Source: Limnanthes douglasii subsp. nivea (lineage: Eukaryota; Streptophyta; Magnoliopsida; Brassicales; Limnanthaceae). From it: a DNA stretch of 64,000 bases. Location of the stretch: assembly GCA_036936605.1 (NCBI GenBank), contig JAUPFV010000002.1, positions 266,112,770-266,176,769 on the forward strand, written 5' to 3'. The translations under genes and the position numbers were made by a program. Position 1 is the stretch's first letter; every line of letters starts with the position of its first letter. The notes beneath the pieces are model-generated. The model was given only the letters and a program-made list of their open reading frames with translations. It was not told the origin of the DNA and searched no databases. Shown in pieces: positions 10,933-22,253 of the stretch.

Positions 10933-11110
10933 GGGAAATGACACACTAAGTACCTTTTAGCCAAACCTATTACAACCTAGTACCCAAAAATGGGTTAATG
11001 CTCACTTAATACCCATCTCATTAAACATATCCACTTCTAATACATTTTCCTTGTTTAATACCAAGATTACCCTCAACCTAGTATATAAGGTTGATTTTGT
11101 GAAAAAAGGG
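10933..11110 (+). repeat. Left terminal region of MULE-2, with transposase promoter
   Basis: Weak terminal inverted repeat. The best match to the right end is ATTACCCTCAACCTAGTATATAAGG...TTGATTTTGTG against ATTATACCCTCTAGGGTATAAAAGG...TTGTTTTGTTG (reverse complement of 23240-23210). TATATAAGG at 11082-11090 would serve as the TATA box of the transposase gene. Confidence 0.6.
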
Positions 11111-11780
11111 CCCCTTTTAGCTTCAGCACCTTCTTTATTACTTTTGAATTTTGAATTTTGAATTTATTAGCCCCTTTCTCTCTCCTCTCTCCTAACCTAA
11201 CAAACAACCCATTTTTCAAGAACGTCTCTTCATTTCAAAAAACGTAGGCTGATCACACCAGCTCCGGCGACACTATTGAACCACCGGTTACACTACGTAA
11301 CCACCGGCGATCCATATAAACGCCTTCGTAGAGTGTTCCGATCACCGGGGAACTTGGAATTCCGGTTCGACGGCGTCAGTTACAGTTACAGTCTCCTAGC
11401 TCCTTCATTTGTCATCGACTCAGCCTCCTAGCTCCAATTTTGCTCCGTTTCTCACCCTCCTAGACCACCGGTTAGCAGCCTCCTAACCACTGTTATCGGA
11501 GCCCGACCTTACAGCTTTCAGGTCAGTATCAGAGCTGAGTTTTCAGTTTCAAAATCGTTTTCCATTTTCGAAATCGATTCTAGACTCTCATATAATGTAC
11601 GTTAATGGCAGGAAACCTATTACTATCTGCTTCAGGTCGATTCAAAGCATCCATACCGGCTCCGATCATATTCCGGTGAGAAATTTCATTTTTCCACCTC
11701 TGTCTTGAACCCTGCGATTTGTATGGTTACACTTTACGATTTGTCGCCTCCAATTGTACGTTTGAGGTTGCTAGATCACT
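11111..11780 (+). other. Leader of the transposase gene
   Basis: Probable 5' untranslated region, C-rich compared with its surroundings. CAG|GTCAGT near 11519 is a plausible donor, and ATTCAG|GGTACACAATG at 12342-12358 a plausible acceptor just before the start codon, so the 63-bp repeats would lie in a 5' UTR intron. This splice call is inference. Confidence 0.4.
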
Positions 11781-12270
11781 GCATACACCCTGATATGTTA
11801 GTTATGACAGGTTGCTATATGTGTTGAAAAATAGACCATGACTCCATATACCCTTATAGTTTAGGTACGTGATATTGCTAGATGTTTTTCAACCAAATCC
11901 CCTGCCTGCGTACACCCTGATATGTTAGCTATAATAGTTTGCTAGATGTGTTGGATAATAGATCATGACTCCATATACCTTGATAGTTTAGTTATGACAG
12001 TTTGCTATATGTGTTCAAAACTAGACCACGTATTCATATTCCCTGATTTGTTAGTTAGTGGATATTGCTAAATGTTTCCAACCATTTCCTCTTACTGCAG
12101 ATACCTTGATATGTTAGCTATAATAGGTTGCTATATGTCTTGGAAAACAGACCAAGAGTCCATATACCCTGATAGTTTAGTTATGACAGATTGTTATATG
12201 TGTTGAAAAATAGACCACGATGCATATACCCTGATATGTTAGTTACGGTATATTGCTAGATATGTTCAAC
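11781..12270. repeat. 63-bp tandem repeats with a 190-bp higher-order unit
   Basis: Eight units, marked by TGATATGTTAG or its variant TGATAGTTTAG, start at 11791, 11854, 11918, 11981, 12044, 12108, 12171 and 12233, a spacing of 62-64 bp. Three unit types alternate, giving a 189-190 bp higher-order period (11918 to 12108, 11981 to 12171, 12044 to 12233). Each unit contains TTGCTATATGTGTTG or TTGCTAGATGT, the same core that is scattered elsewhere in MULE-2. Confidence 0.9.
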
Positions 12271-12355
12271 CATTCACTAATATCAGTAACACATTCAGCT
12301 GTTCTACACCAACGTTAAACAAACTAACCAAAACTCCTATAATTCAGGGTACACA

Positions 12356-14736
12356 ATGTCGAAACCAAAAGTTTGCATTTTCGAATTTGGTACGGAAACA
12401 GCTATTGTTCCGCTGTCCGAATTCGAAAACTTCGAGTCTTTTCAACAGTACGTTGAGCAAACATGGCAAGGGCTTGTTAGAGGCAACTACAGCATTACGT
12501 ACTCTTGCGGTGCTCAGAATAATTGTATGTTTAATAAGGAGACCGATTTTATAGAGTTGGAATGTTACCTTGATGTTGAGCGTCTGAAGAGTGTTAGTTT
12601 TCTTATCGAAGAACATGTTGCTGATAAAGGCTCCGCCATTAAACGTAAACAACCCGTTCAACTGTTCGAAGAATCCTCTCATATGCAACGAACTAGCGGT
12701 GAAAGCAGTAGCTGTTTGGCCATTTCAACCCCAAAAAAAGACATCTAGCTACAACGGGATGGGCAGAAGCTATCATCGGTGTTGGACAGTATTTTCCAGA
12801 TGGTGCTCATGGTCTGAGGTTATCCTTATCCCGTTATGCATTAGAGAACGGTTTTGCGTTTAGGTACATGCACAATACCTTTAACAAGATCACTGTTTAT
12901 TGTGTAAACAAAGATTCGGACGGCTACAAATGGAGGCTTTACGCTTCTATTGATTCTAAGACCGGTTTGATGACAATTAAAAGATTTTTCAGTACCCATA
13001 CGTGCAGTCCCGTATTCACAAAGAAGAAAAGCAGGCATATGTCGTCCGATTTGATTGTTGATGAAATTCACGAATCTCTACGGAACTGTCATCCCGTAAC
13101 AGCTAAGATTATACAGTCCACCATCAAGCAAGACTACGGTTTAGACGTTTCATATCGTCTATCTTGGAATGCGTTGGAGAAGGCCCGTCGTGTTGTATTT
13201 GGAGATAGCAATGCCTCTTTCGGATTGCTAAAACCATACTTCAAGAGACTAAAGAGTCGTGACATTACTACGGACTGTCATCTGGATTTGGCTCCCGGCA
13301 ATGTTTTCCGTCGCTGTTTTATAGCGTTTGGGGCGTGTCTTCAGGGTTTCCATTCGTGCCGCCCTCTACTGTACGTTGACGGAACCCACCTAACAGGGAA
13401 GCATGGTGGCGTGTTGCTTTCAGCAGTGGAAAAAGATGGAAACAACGGTCAGTACATGTTTCAATATACATTTAGTCCGATAGATAGGTTTACATAGTTT
13501 GCGATTTACTAAGACTGTCTGATAGATTATATTACATACCCTGTTATTTTAGTTATTAATGATTACTAGCTTGGGAGGCACTGTCTTATAGATTAGGTTA
13601 CATGCACTGTTCTATGTTTATTATTACACAGGCGACCTTAATATAGTTCTGTTAATGTAGTTCTGTTTTTAAGCTATATCTTTTCCGTTTCAGGTATCTT
13701 CCCCGTAGCTTTTGGTATATTTGGTAGTGAAGACTCAGACAACTGGTTTTGGTTTTTGGAAAGTTTAAAACCTCATTTGTTAGGGCGCCAAATAACTTTC
13801 ATTTCAGATCGCCATGCTGGTATTATTAGCGATGTCGCAACTCTTTATCCTACTGACTACCACGCTTATTGCATCTTCCATCCTATCCAGAACTTGACTA
13901 AAGCTCTTGAACACACTAACAGAGTCTACAAACAAAATATGCTAGTGATGTTTAAGAGATGTGCTTATGCACCTACGGTGGAACTTTTTAATGAACGTTA
14001 TGGTCAGTTTTTGCGCCAAGGTGGTGAGCGTATTGGTAACTTTGTAAGAAATCTGCCACCAAAAAAATGGGCTCAGGCATATGTCAAAGGCAAACGGTAT
14101 GGGGCAATGGCATCAACCGCTGTTGAATCGTTCAATGGCCAGATTAAAAAGTTGTGCCATCTGCCTATAGTTGAATTAATCGACCGGATTAGAGCTCTTC
14201 TGATGACTCAAATGTCTCGACGTTTAGGAGAGGTCCTAAGTTGGAACACACATTTGTGCCCCGAGTTTGATAAGATGTTCAAAGATAATGTATAATACAG
14301 TCGGACATGGTGAGTTCGCAAGTCTACTGCCGCTTATTTTGAGGTTTTATCGGACCCAGTCATGGTGGTCAACATACTTGATTTCAAATGCACAAGCGGA
14401 TCTTGGCAGCAAGAATGTTTCCCATGCGCTCATGCGTTGGCTGCAATTGCATCTCTAAACGAGGATCCTATGATGTTGGTTGAGCCGTTTTTCGCTACCC
14501 AAAATTACATGTCCAGCTATTCATTTAACATACCGGCTATAACAGAGTTTGGTGAATCCAGTACTGCAGATTTTGATGGAGAGCCCGTGGTGCTGCCCCC
14601 GAACGTTAAAAGACGACCTGGGCGTCCGAGGAAAAAACGTATTCCATCAAGAGGTGAAGTTTCCAGCAGCCAGTCCCGTTGTGGTCGATGTTTCAAATCG
14701 GGGCATAATAGGAGGTCATGTGATGCTCCATCCTAA
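12356..14736 (+). pseudogene. MULE transposase (mudrA-like), spliced, with few lesions
   Basis: Cuts and moves MULE DNA in the nucleus. The start is ATG 12356, and the first 120 codons form an N-terminal acidic domain. The Mutator DNA-binding region (VGQYFPDGAHGLRLSLSRYALENGF) follows after a one-base frameshift in an A7 run (12733-12739). The DDE core has YVDGTHLTGKHGG (first Asp), FISDRHAGI (second Asp), CIFH and TAVESFNGQIK (Glu). An intron runs 13448-13693 (GT...CAG), joining DGNN to GIFPVAFGI in phase. The SWIM-like part is CTSGSWQQECFPCAH, with Ser in place of the second Cys. The C-terminus has an AT-hook (RRPGRPRKK) and a knuckle (CGRCFKSGHNRRSC). Two in-frame stops (TAA 14293, TGA about 14311) separate core and SWIM domain, so a functional product is unlikely unless these are sequence errors. 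Confidence 0.9.
13448..13693 (+). other. Intron of the transposase gene
   Basis: 246 bp, donor G|GTCAGT, acceptor CCGTTTCAG|G. It restores the conserved core reading GIFPVAFGI. It contains dispersed motifs: GCGATTTACTAAG, CTGATAGATT and CTTATAGATT. Confidence 0.8.
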
Positions 14737-14770
14737 ACATTATTTACCGACTTTTTTGTAACATTTTACA

Positions 14771-15608
14771 TCTCAAAGATAAGCACTCCTTATCTTTCGG
14801 CTTATGTTTTGTACACTATTAACATTGACATGTACCATGTCTGTTTGTTTCTGACTCTGATATCTATTCATGTTTACATTGCTATCTATGCTGTTATACT
14901 ATGATAGCCACTCTATTCAACATTGATAGATTCTGGATTTTGCATCTAACAGATACATCAAAGTATGTTTTCTGTTTTGGTGTACATCCATCTGATACTT
15001 TACTTACATTTGTTCACGAGGTCCTTTACATCTTCCCTGCCTGATTCATCTCAAAGATAAGCACTACTTATATTTCGACTTATGTTTTGTAAACTTTTAA
15101 CATTGACACGTACCATGTCTGTTTGTTTCATACTCTGATATCTATTCATGTATACATTGTTATCTATGCTGTTATACTCTGATAGCCACTCCATTCAACC
15201 TTGATAGATTCTGTATTTAACATCTAACAGATACATCAAAGTATGTTTTATGTTTTGGTGTACATCCATCTGATACTTTACTTACATTTGTTCAAGAGGT
15301 CCTTCACATCTTTCATGCCTGATTCATCTCAAAGATAAGCACTAAGTACCTTTCGACTTATGTTTTTGTACACTTCAAACATTGACATGTAACATGTCTG
15401 TTTGGTTCAGACTCTGATATCTATTAAGAGTTACATTGATATACACGATGTTATACTCTGATAGAAATACTACGTAACATTGATAGATCGTGGATTCTAC
15501 ATCTGACAGATACATCAATTTATGTTTTCTGTTTCGCTGTACATACATCTATTACGTTTCTTACATTTGTTCACGATGTTCTTTACATCTTCCCTGCCTG
15601 ATTCATCT
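14771..15608. repeat. 278-bp tandem repeat, three copies, 3' of the transposase
   Basis: TCTCAAAGATAAGCACT marks copies at 14771, 15049 and 15327, exactly 278 bp apart. The third ends at the CCTGATTCATCTC at about 15597-15608. Copies differ by scattered substitutions. Each holds CATTGATAGATTCTGG and CTAACAGATACATCAA, versions of the MULE-2 dispersed motif. No coding frame is seen. It occupies the transposase 3' flank. Confidence 0.9.
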
Positions 15609-16040
15609 CGTTATTTAATAGCCAGATATATTGATGACATAACATATGAAATAAACAGTGGTTGATATATAAGGTAGCTTACATCTTATACATTAGGTCT
15701 ACATAAACTGTTCTTTTAATGTTACCATAACTCTGATATGTTAGTTTTCATACAATGCAATTCTGTGAAATAACTGCAAGTAAAACTGCTTCCGTCAACT
15801 GCAACATATCATATCATATCATATCATACTAGTTTAAGCTAGAGAACGGAAAATGCAATCAAACGTTAACATTATAATCAGTAACTGCTACAGATCTTCC
15901 AAATACACCAACCCTGTCAAAAAATGAGACTACTGCACAGGGTTGGTGAAAGTTACAATCCAAAAAAAAGCATAAACAAACATTAAAAACAACAAAATAT
16001 AAACCAACAGTTCCATGAAACTACATCGACATGTTCAAAC
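15609..16040. other. MULE-2 spacer with ATATC microsatellite
   Basis: No gene. A short (ATATC)n run lies at about 15804-15827, followed by AT-rich sequence to the acidic gene stop. It includes an inverted pair, ACCAACCCTGTCA (15909) and CAGGGTTGGT (15938), separated by about 18 bases: a possible hairpin or terminator-like stem between the convergent genes. Confidence 0.5.
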
Positions 16041-16071
16041 CTAGTCAGAATCATCTCCATCAGATCCCTCC

Positions 16072-16103
<32 letters not shown>

Positions 16104-16427
16104 CTCGCCTTCTTCGTCTTCAGAAGCCTCGTCGCCTGCCTCCTCTGAATCATCGTCGTCTTCTTTTTCAGCCCCAAAATTGCTCCTGCTCCTCTTCCGT
16201 GTGCGAAGTTTTTCATCCTCAGACTGATAGCTGTCGTCCAGCGACCATGAATCCCATGAACCATATGGGTCTTCTTGGTCCTCAGACCAAACGGACCACG
16301 TGTCTTCTTCATCATCGGAGTACTCTGATGTTGTTTCTCGCTTGTAAGCCTTGGGGTCTGTGTAGTGGTCACTTGAAAACCAGTCGTCGCCGGAGTTAGG
16401 TGGTGAGAAAGGTGAGGAAGGTGCCAT
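16041..16427 (-). CDS. Small acidic protein of MULE-2 (128 aa)
   Basis: Intact frame on the minus strand from MAPSSPFSPPNSGDDWFSS. The N-terminal half is Ser/Asp/Trp-rich (YSDDEEDTWSVWSEDQ, GSWDSWSLDDSY). A basic patch follows (RTRKRSR), then an Asp/Glu run with 13 consecutive Glu, ending GSDGDDSD. No enzymatic motif is visible. A related, broken copy occupies the same place in MULE-1, which argues that it is a real component of this MULE family. Acidic plus nuclear-localisation-like composition suggests a nuclear role, which is inference. The (GAA/GAG)n tract could also be a microsatellite expansion within a once shorter gene. The plus-strand frame here is an antisense shadow. Confidence 0.6.
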
Positions 16428-17565
16428 TTTCGAAGGTGGTTAGGTTTCAACTAAGGCTAGATGTTCTGGTTGTTTTTTGCTTTGCAGGGAAGTGTGTGAG
16501 GAATAGGTTCAAATATCACCCTCTATTTATAGAAAAACACAATGCCCAAGGCTGAGTCTCATTAAGCAACCATACTTACTTTCACAAATTTAATGGCACA
16601 CGTATATTTAATGCATGTAATCATTCAAGTCCATCTACCTTTGTCTTTTAACTTCAATCTAACCAATAGGTTTAACACATTAACTTCTAATGAGTAATTG
16701 GTGTGGTTAAAAGTCCTTTCAAAAAATTAATTTTACTCATCTACCAATAACCATATTCTCCAGTCCATATATATTTTGTGCATCACTAATATGTTATATG
16801 AGATTTACGAGTAATTTACAATGGTAGATATATTATATTTAAAATTTAAAACCTATTTGGTCTAGATAATTAGTCTGACAGATATGTAAAACTATACTAT
16901 ATGGTTCGTAACAAAAAAATTTAACATGTGGACATCCATTTCTAGTAGATAATTATGCTAACAGATATGTAGTTCGTACTATGATAGATGCTTGCTTAAA
17001 CCCAGATAGATAAACTGGTAGACATTGCTATGTATTTCGATATAAGTATTATAGGTAGTTTATTAAATCTCTGATATGTAATAAGGTAGACATTGCGATA
17101 TAAATTACTATTACTATGTCATATCTAGAACATAAAAATAGTAGAGACATCTGCCCATAGATGAAATTGATTCATGCAACTAATGGTGGATATGCCAAGG
17201 TAGTTTATAAAGATATTTGGCCTACATATTTACTTGAGTTTAAACCTGATTAAAAAAGAATTTCTTATAGATCTACATATACCACCTGTTTACTATTCTG
17301 ATAGTTAAGCAATTAGACATTGATAGATGTTTAGTTCAAGCCTGATAGGTAATAATAAAAACTTTGCTAACGACTTGGAAACTACTATGAAGGATACAAC
17401 ATATATAAATTAGTAGATTCAACACTGAATGATGTAACAGTGATGTGAAAATGTGTGTTTACAGGTGAGTTTTCTACTACCAACATGAATCATATTAGTT
17501 GTCTAATTCACCCATTGCTAATCTATCCGAATCATACAAATGGGTACCAAAAAATAAATTACATA
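16428..17565. other. MULE-2 intergenic spacer
   Basis: No gene seen in 1.1 kb. AT-rich, with many copies of the (T)GATAGAT / GTAGACATT-type motif between 16840 and 17370 (for example 16995, 17013, 17317). It would include the promoter of the acidic gene just above 16427. Confidence 0.5.
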
Positions 17566-20500
17566 CTACCAACGTTTGTTTGTGTTACGATCATTCATGA
17601 AATGGTTAAATATTTTAGCTCTTGTTTCTGCCGGTATTTCCTCACCATATTCTCGCGGAACAAACCCTTTTGTAATGATGTCTTCTACGTGCTTACAAAC
17701 AAACACACCGCAGTCAAGGCTATTTTTCTTTTGCTGTGGGATATTTAACACGGTCTTTATTTTGTATTCACCTTTTACATGAGGTATGTATTTCTTCTTC
17801 ATGCAATAGGTGAGCTGCATTGATAGATATAGTAGCAGTCATTGATATTTATTACTATATACATTGATAGATATAATATTCGAAATTGCTAGACAGACAA
17901 CCAAAATAGGTTACTTGGAATTTAAATTCCTTACCAGAGCATCGGCTGTGTTTTTCGTCTTATCGGCAATGTGTTTTCTCCACGGCAACAGTGGGTTGTA
18001 GCTTCTGGCAGCCCCATTCTCCATGTCTATAACCAGGAGCGTCCAGTGGTTCACACCGTCGGTGTTTACGGTACATAGGGGGACAAATGCAACATATGTT
18101 TCTGGTTTCATTGTTTCAAAAACCTTGTCCACAATGACAGACATATCTCCCTTTTTAGCCAGTGTCCCCTGTAAATTTAAGTCATTAATAGAGGAAGTAG
18201 ATGTTTCTAATATAAAACCAATAATTCCCTGGGAACTTACAGTTGCAATCCCAGTTATTTGAATGGCGTTGACAGGAAATGAATACTTATCATCATACCC
18301 TTTAAGCGGGACTTTCCAATTTGAATCTTTTAACAGCTTATATATCCAAGCATTTATTACCTATCAAAACACAATTACAAGCTCAAATCAGTTGAGTGAC
18401 AATTACTGAAAACAATAACCAACGGTTTATTGGTTGACACATTGATAGATGCTACATTTAATATTGCTAGACGTACATAGACACGTTGCTAGACTTAGAA
18501 GTAAACTACGATAGATACATCCTGAAACATTATTACCTTGAAGTCAACTTGAGTTTCGTTAGGCAGTTCCATTATCTCTGTCACACTAATGGAAAGCCTG
18601 TACGAGAACTCTGTTGTTGGCAAGTACCATACTTCTGGATCTTCTTGTTGTTCTGCCTGTTTGAGTCTCAACACCTTCTCGTACTCACTTACATCGATCA
18701 GTTCCGTTGTCTCTGTCGGGAACGGCCAAACTACCACTTCAGTCTGTTGTTGTTGAACCTGCGTCGGAGTAAGTAAGTTGAACCCAGGCATTTCATCAAC
18801 GGGCACCTAAAATAAATCATCATAGTAAACTGTTAACATTACTTTTTTAATGTTTATTAATAATACAAAATATCTACTTACGTCAACGTCTGTTTGTTCT
18901 TCCTCGATGGAGTCCAGTGTACGTCTCTTCTCATTTGAATTTTCAACAGCCTTGTCAACTTCTGCGTAAAATGATTGGGTGCAGTCTACAAAGCTATCGT
19001 CAGCCAACGGTGTAACCGATGGGACAATCAGATCCTTAGATGCTGCTTTCTGTTGTTGTGGTGTTGCGTACGAAGATGGCTCAACCTGTGACACTTTTTC
19101 AATCTTCTCTGCGGATTGATCTCCTCCGTTGAAAATTTGTATCACCTTTAATGGAGAGACAGCTTGCGATAGTTGTTCGCACTTTGCTGCTTTTCCAATT
19201 CCAGTGAATGCCAAGGTCTTTACATTAGAGTGTCGTGTGTCTTCAGGCTCCGCTGTTTCCACTTCCTAACAACATAACATTGGAAACCATACATTGAGAG
19301 ATTAGCACAACTATATCTGATAGATGATATTCATATAGAACTACGCTATTTAACATCCACTTACATCTACAGCCACATTCTCCACCACATTGTGAGAGAC
19401 AGGTTCTGGTCCCTGTAGATTTGTTGCTGCGATCTCCATCAATGTAGTTGCTATCACTATTTCATCTTCTCCTTTCTCCTCACCATTCTCCGCACTCTGT
19501 CCTTGATGTACGATTTCTGGCGACTCCTCCAACTGTTATTTCATTGTTTTCGTTCCTTCGTTGGAACCTTCGTCCAACAAATCAATTCTGTCCACCGTCA
19601 GCTGTTGTTGTTCAACCTCGTTGTTTCCAACTCCGGGTCCCTGTGCAGGTACCAAAACTTCATTTTGTGCACCGGCAGCATGAGATAGGGGTGATAATTC
19701 TTCTGCCACCTCCCCTCTCTCATTACCAGCGTCACAACCAGTTGTTGTAGTCCCTTTCGGATTCCTATACACATCAACAACAACAGCTTCAGGTGTAGTA
19801 CTCTCTTCCATTGGTTCAATACGTGTTTCGGATTGAACACACCCTCCATCAACAACTTCCTTCTCCTCTTCCGATACATCCACAGCTTTGTCAACCAACT
19901 ATTGTTTTTCTGCTGTTGTCTCCCCATGAACATCATCTTCTTCTTTTGCTTTTTCTGTGTCAGAAACTGTTTGGTTCCTCTTCGGAACAAATCCGTGCCT
20001 CCGGTGTTTCCTTAACCACCTTCTCAGGAACGTTTGCATCCACGGTTTCAGTAGCATCCTCATCAACACGGCAAAATGGCATTGTTAAGGTCAACAGCAG
20101 TTGTTGATCCTCACCATCCACTCTTTCACCTCCCATCTCCAGCTTTTGTTTCAAGTCCTCCAAATCTTTCTTCAACTTTTCCACCTAAATCAAACGAGCA
20201 TACGAAATAGTTACATTATTTTAACAATGATAGATAAAGCATAATTTCGTTGATAGACAACTTATAGTTACCTTTGCTGCATCAATTATAATGATGCTGC
20301 TACCAAACAACATCTATACATTTCATATGTTCATTTTAACAAACATATAGAGGTTATTAGTACTTAAAAAACATGCTAGCACTAACCTCTTCGTTTCTTT
20401 CCTCAAGCGACGTTTTAAGCCTCTTGTTTTCAACTTTCAACCGGCGCAACCGGCTTCTTTTTTTCAGCTTTTTGTTGTCACGCAGAACCGACTGCGACAG

Positions 20501-22253
20501 CACTCCAAAGCTTGGAATAATACTAGACCTACGTTTTTTTTTGTTTTTCAACCTCTCCCCTTTATTTTTACCAACTGTTTCATTCCTCTCCACAATGAAC
20601 TCCCCCAACGTAACATCATCTTCAACCTCAATCATCGAACGTCTTCTCTTCTTACTACCAGCTTCGTCATTTGCCTTCCTTCGTGTACTTCTGTTCGCAA
20701 CAGATTTCTTTCTTTTCCTACTCCTCTGTTCGCTTGTTTCTCCAGCAGCTTCGCACTGCCTCCGCGAATCATTTACTCCATAAACAAAACATTCAGACGC
20801 TGTAAACACCAACTCACCGCCGACAACCTAAGAAATACAGTATAATATACATTGAGCAGCGCAATATTATAATCATTACTTTGAATTACAGACAATTATG
20901 TACACAGTATGCTATTTGTTTGATAATTTTTAATGATATATATGTTTATTTTTATTTTATGTTCTAATATTCACGGTTTCGATTTGTACGTAAGAACCGT
21001 GTCTATGCGATTTGTTTGACATTGATATGTGCGTTACATACCTCGTCGTCTCTGAGCTCACTGACCATCTGGATCATTTCGAATGTCGACTCCTTGCCCT
21101 CTAGCCCCCACCACTTGTAACATCTTGGGATTATGTTTGGCCTTGGTATGTCGACGTTTATCGAAATATGCTCCATAAGAAACGGCTGCACAGAACATAA
21201 CTAACCATTAAAAAAACAGTTTCGTAACAGACATGCTGATCATAACACACTGTACTTACAAAAAGCAGAGCAACGCATCCGATAACTCTTGAAGGATGCC
21301 CGACCTTAATACATTTGTCCAGCGATTTGTGAAGCTAATCCAAGATGGCTCCAGACCAGTCATAGTCGTTTATCTTCTCGAGATTCTCCACGTAGAAGAT
21401 TGCTGTCCACCCGACTACGTCGCCCAACAGTGAAAAGAACAGTGTCGAGCATATGAAAAGTATCAGGAGCCGAGCCACATCCTTCGCTTCATCCTCTCCT
21501 CCTTCACTGACTGATTTCTTGATCGCTTCCTACAAAAATAAACAAAATCATACCAAGAAGACAGCAATAATAATTAAAGGCTTCCACACCTAATAAGACA
21601 TTTGATAGATATGATTCCAGACATTGCTAGATGCATAAAACCAACGAACAACGTAATATTATGCTTTCAACTCAATGATAGATACAATATACTACTACGC
21701 TAGATAAGTACATACACATGCAATTTTTTGTATCATCAACATATGCCTGCAGCATAAACTAAAAAACAACTACATTATAACAGACTCTATTTACCTTTAT
21801 CAACGCATTGGAAACTGATTTGTCGTTCGTTGGCCCGCTTCTCCTCGTCCTTGGACTCAAAAAATATTTCTTCATCAAAATCGAATCTAACTCAGCTCCA
21901 TCAGCGTACCGAGCGATAAATCCACATGATTTGCTCATCGGCATCTCTTCGTTACCGCGTTTGAGGCCAAAGATCGCCTTAACATCTTTCTTCGTCAGCC
22001 TTACATGATTTTGTCCAATCTTGAAAGCCTTCCATCTAACATCGTATAAACCACAAATCGCCTCGATCACGTGGTTGAAGTTTTTAAGCTTCAGAACCTC
22101 GTTCCTCAAGTCGTACGAGGTTTTGAGGAAGGTGTAGAAAGGGGTTCCACGAGCAGCCTCGATGTGTTCAGCTTTGATTATATCCCGTCTCAGTACGTTG
22201 ATTATGCTAACCAACCCCGACCTGTAGAATACTCCTATTTTTGTCATTTTGAC
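17566..22253 (-). pseudogene. Ulp1-like SUMO-protease gene of MULE-2 (about 11 exons)
   Basis: Predicted peptidase C48 that would cleave SUMO or SUMO conjugates. Exons with GT/AG borders: 22253-21795 (N-terminal domain, LTKKDVKAIFGLKRG), 21529-21260, 21185-21042, 20826-20387 (basic, coiled coil), perhaps a small one at about 20325-20272, 20184-19375 and 19265-18882 (acidic linkers), 18806-18537, 18360-18241, 18168-17935 and 17814-17566. The protease triad is complete: NHWTLLVIDMENG (His, Asp) and QQKKNSLDCGVFVC (Gln, Cys). Lesions: a TAG in the second exon (WSGAILD*LHKS), a frameshift near 19962, and stops near 19902 and 19537 in the linker. An upstream non-coding exon is likely, since 22253 follows an AG. 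Capture of Ulp1-like genes by MULEs is known; the catalytic half here could still fold. Confidence 0.85.

Noticed and set aside
14771..15608. 278-bp repeats as a centromeric or 5S-type satellite
   Set aside because: Only three copies, confined to the transposase 3' flank, and no 5S rRNA box A or C sequence seen.
17566..18168. Ulp1-like gene as a host SUMO-protease gene (ESD4/ULP1 type)
   Set aside because: It lies within a duplicated MULE, convergent with the transposase, has a promoter in the element terminus, and carries stops; a second broken copy sits in MULE-1. Host origin is ancient at best.
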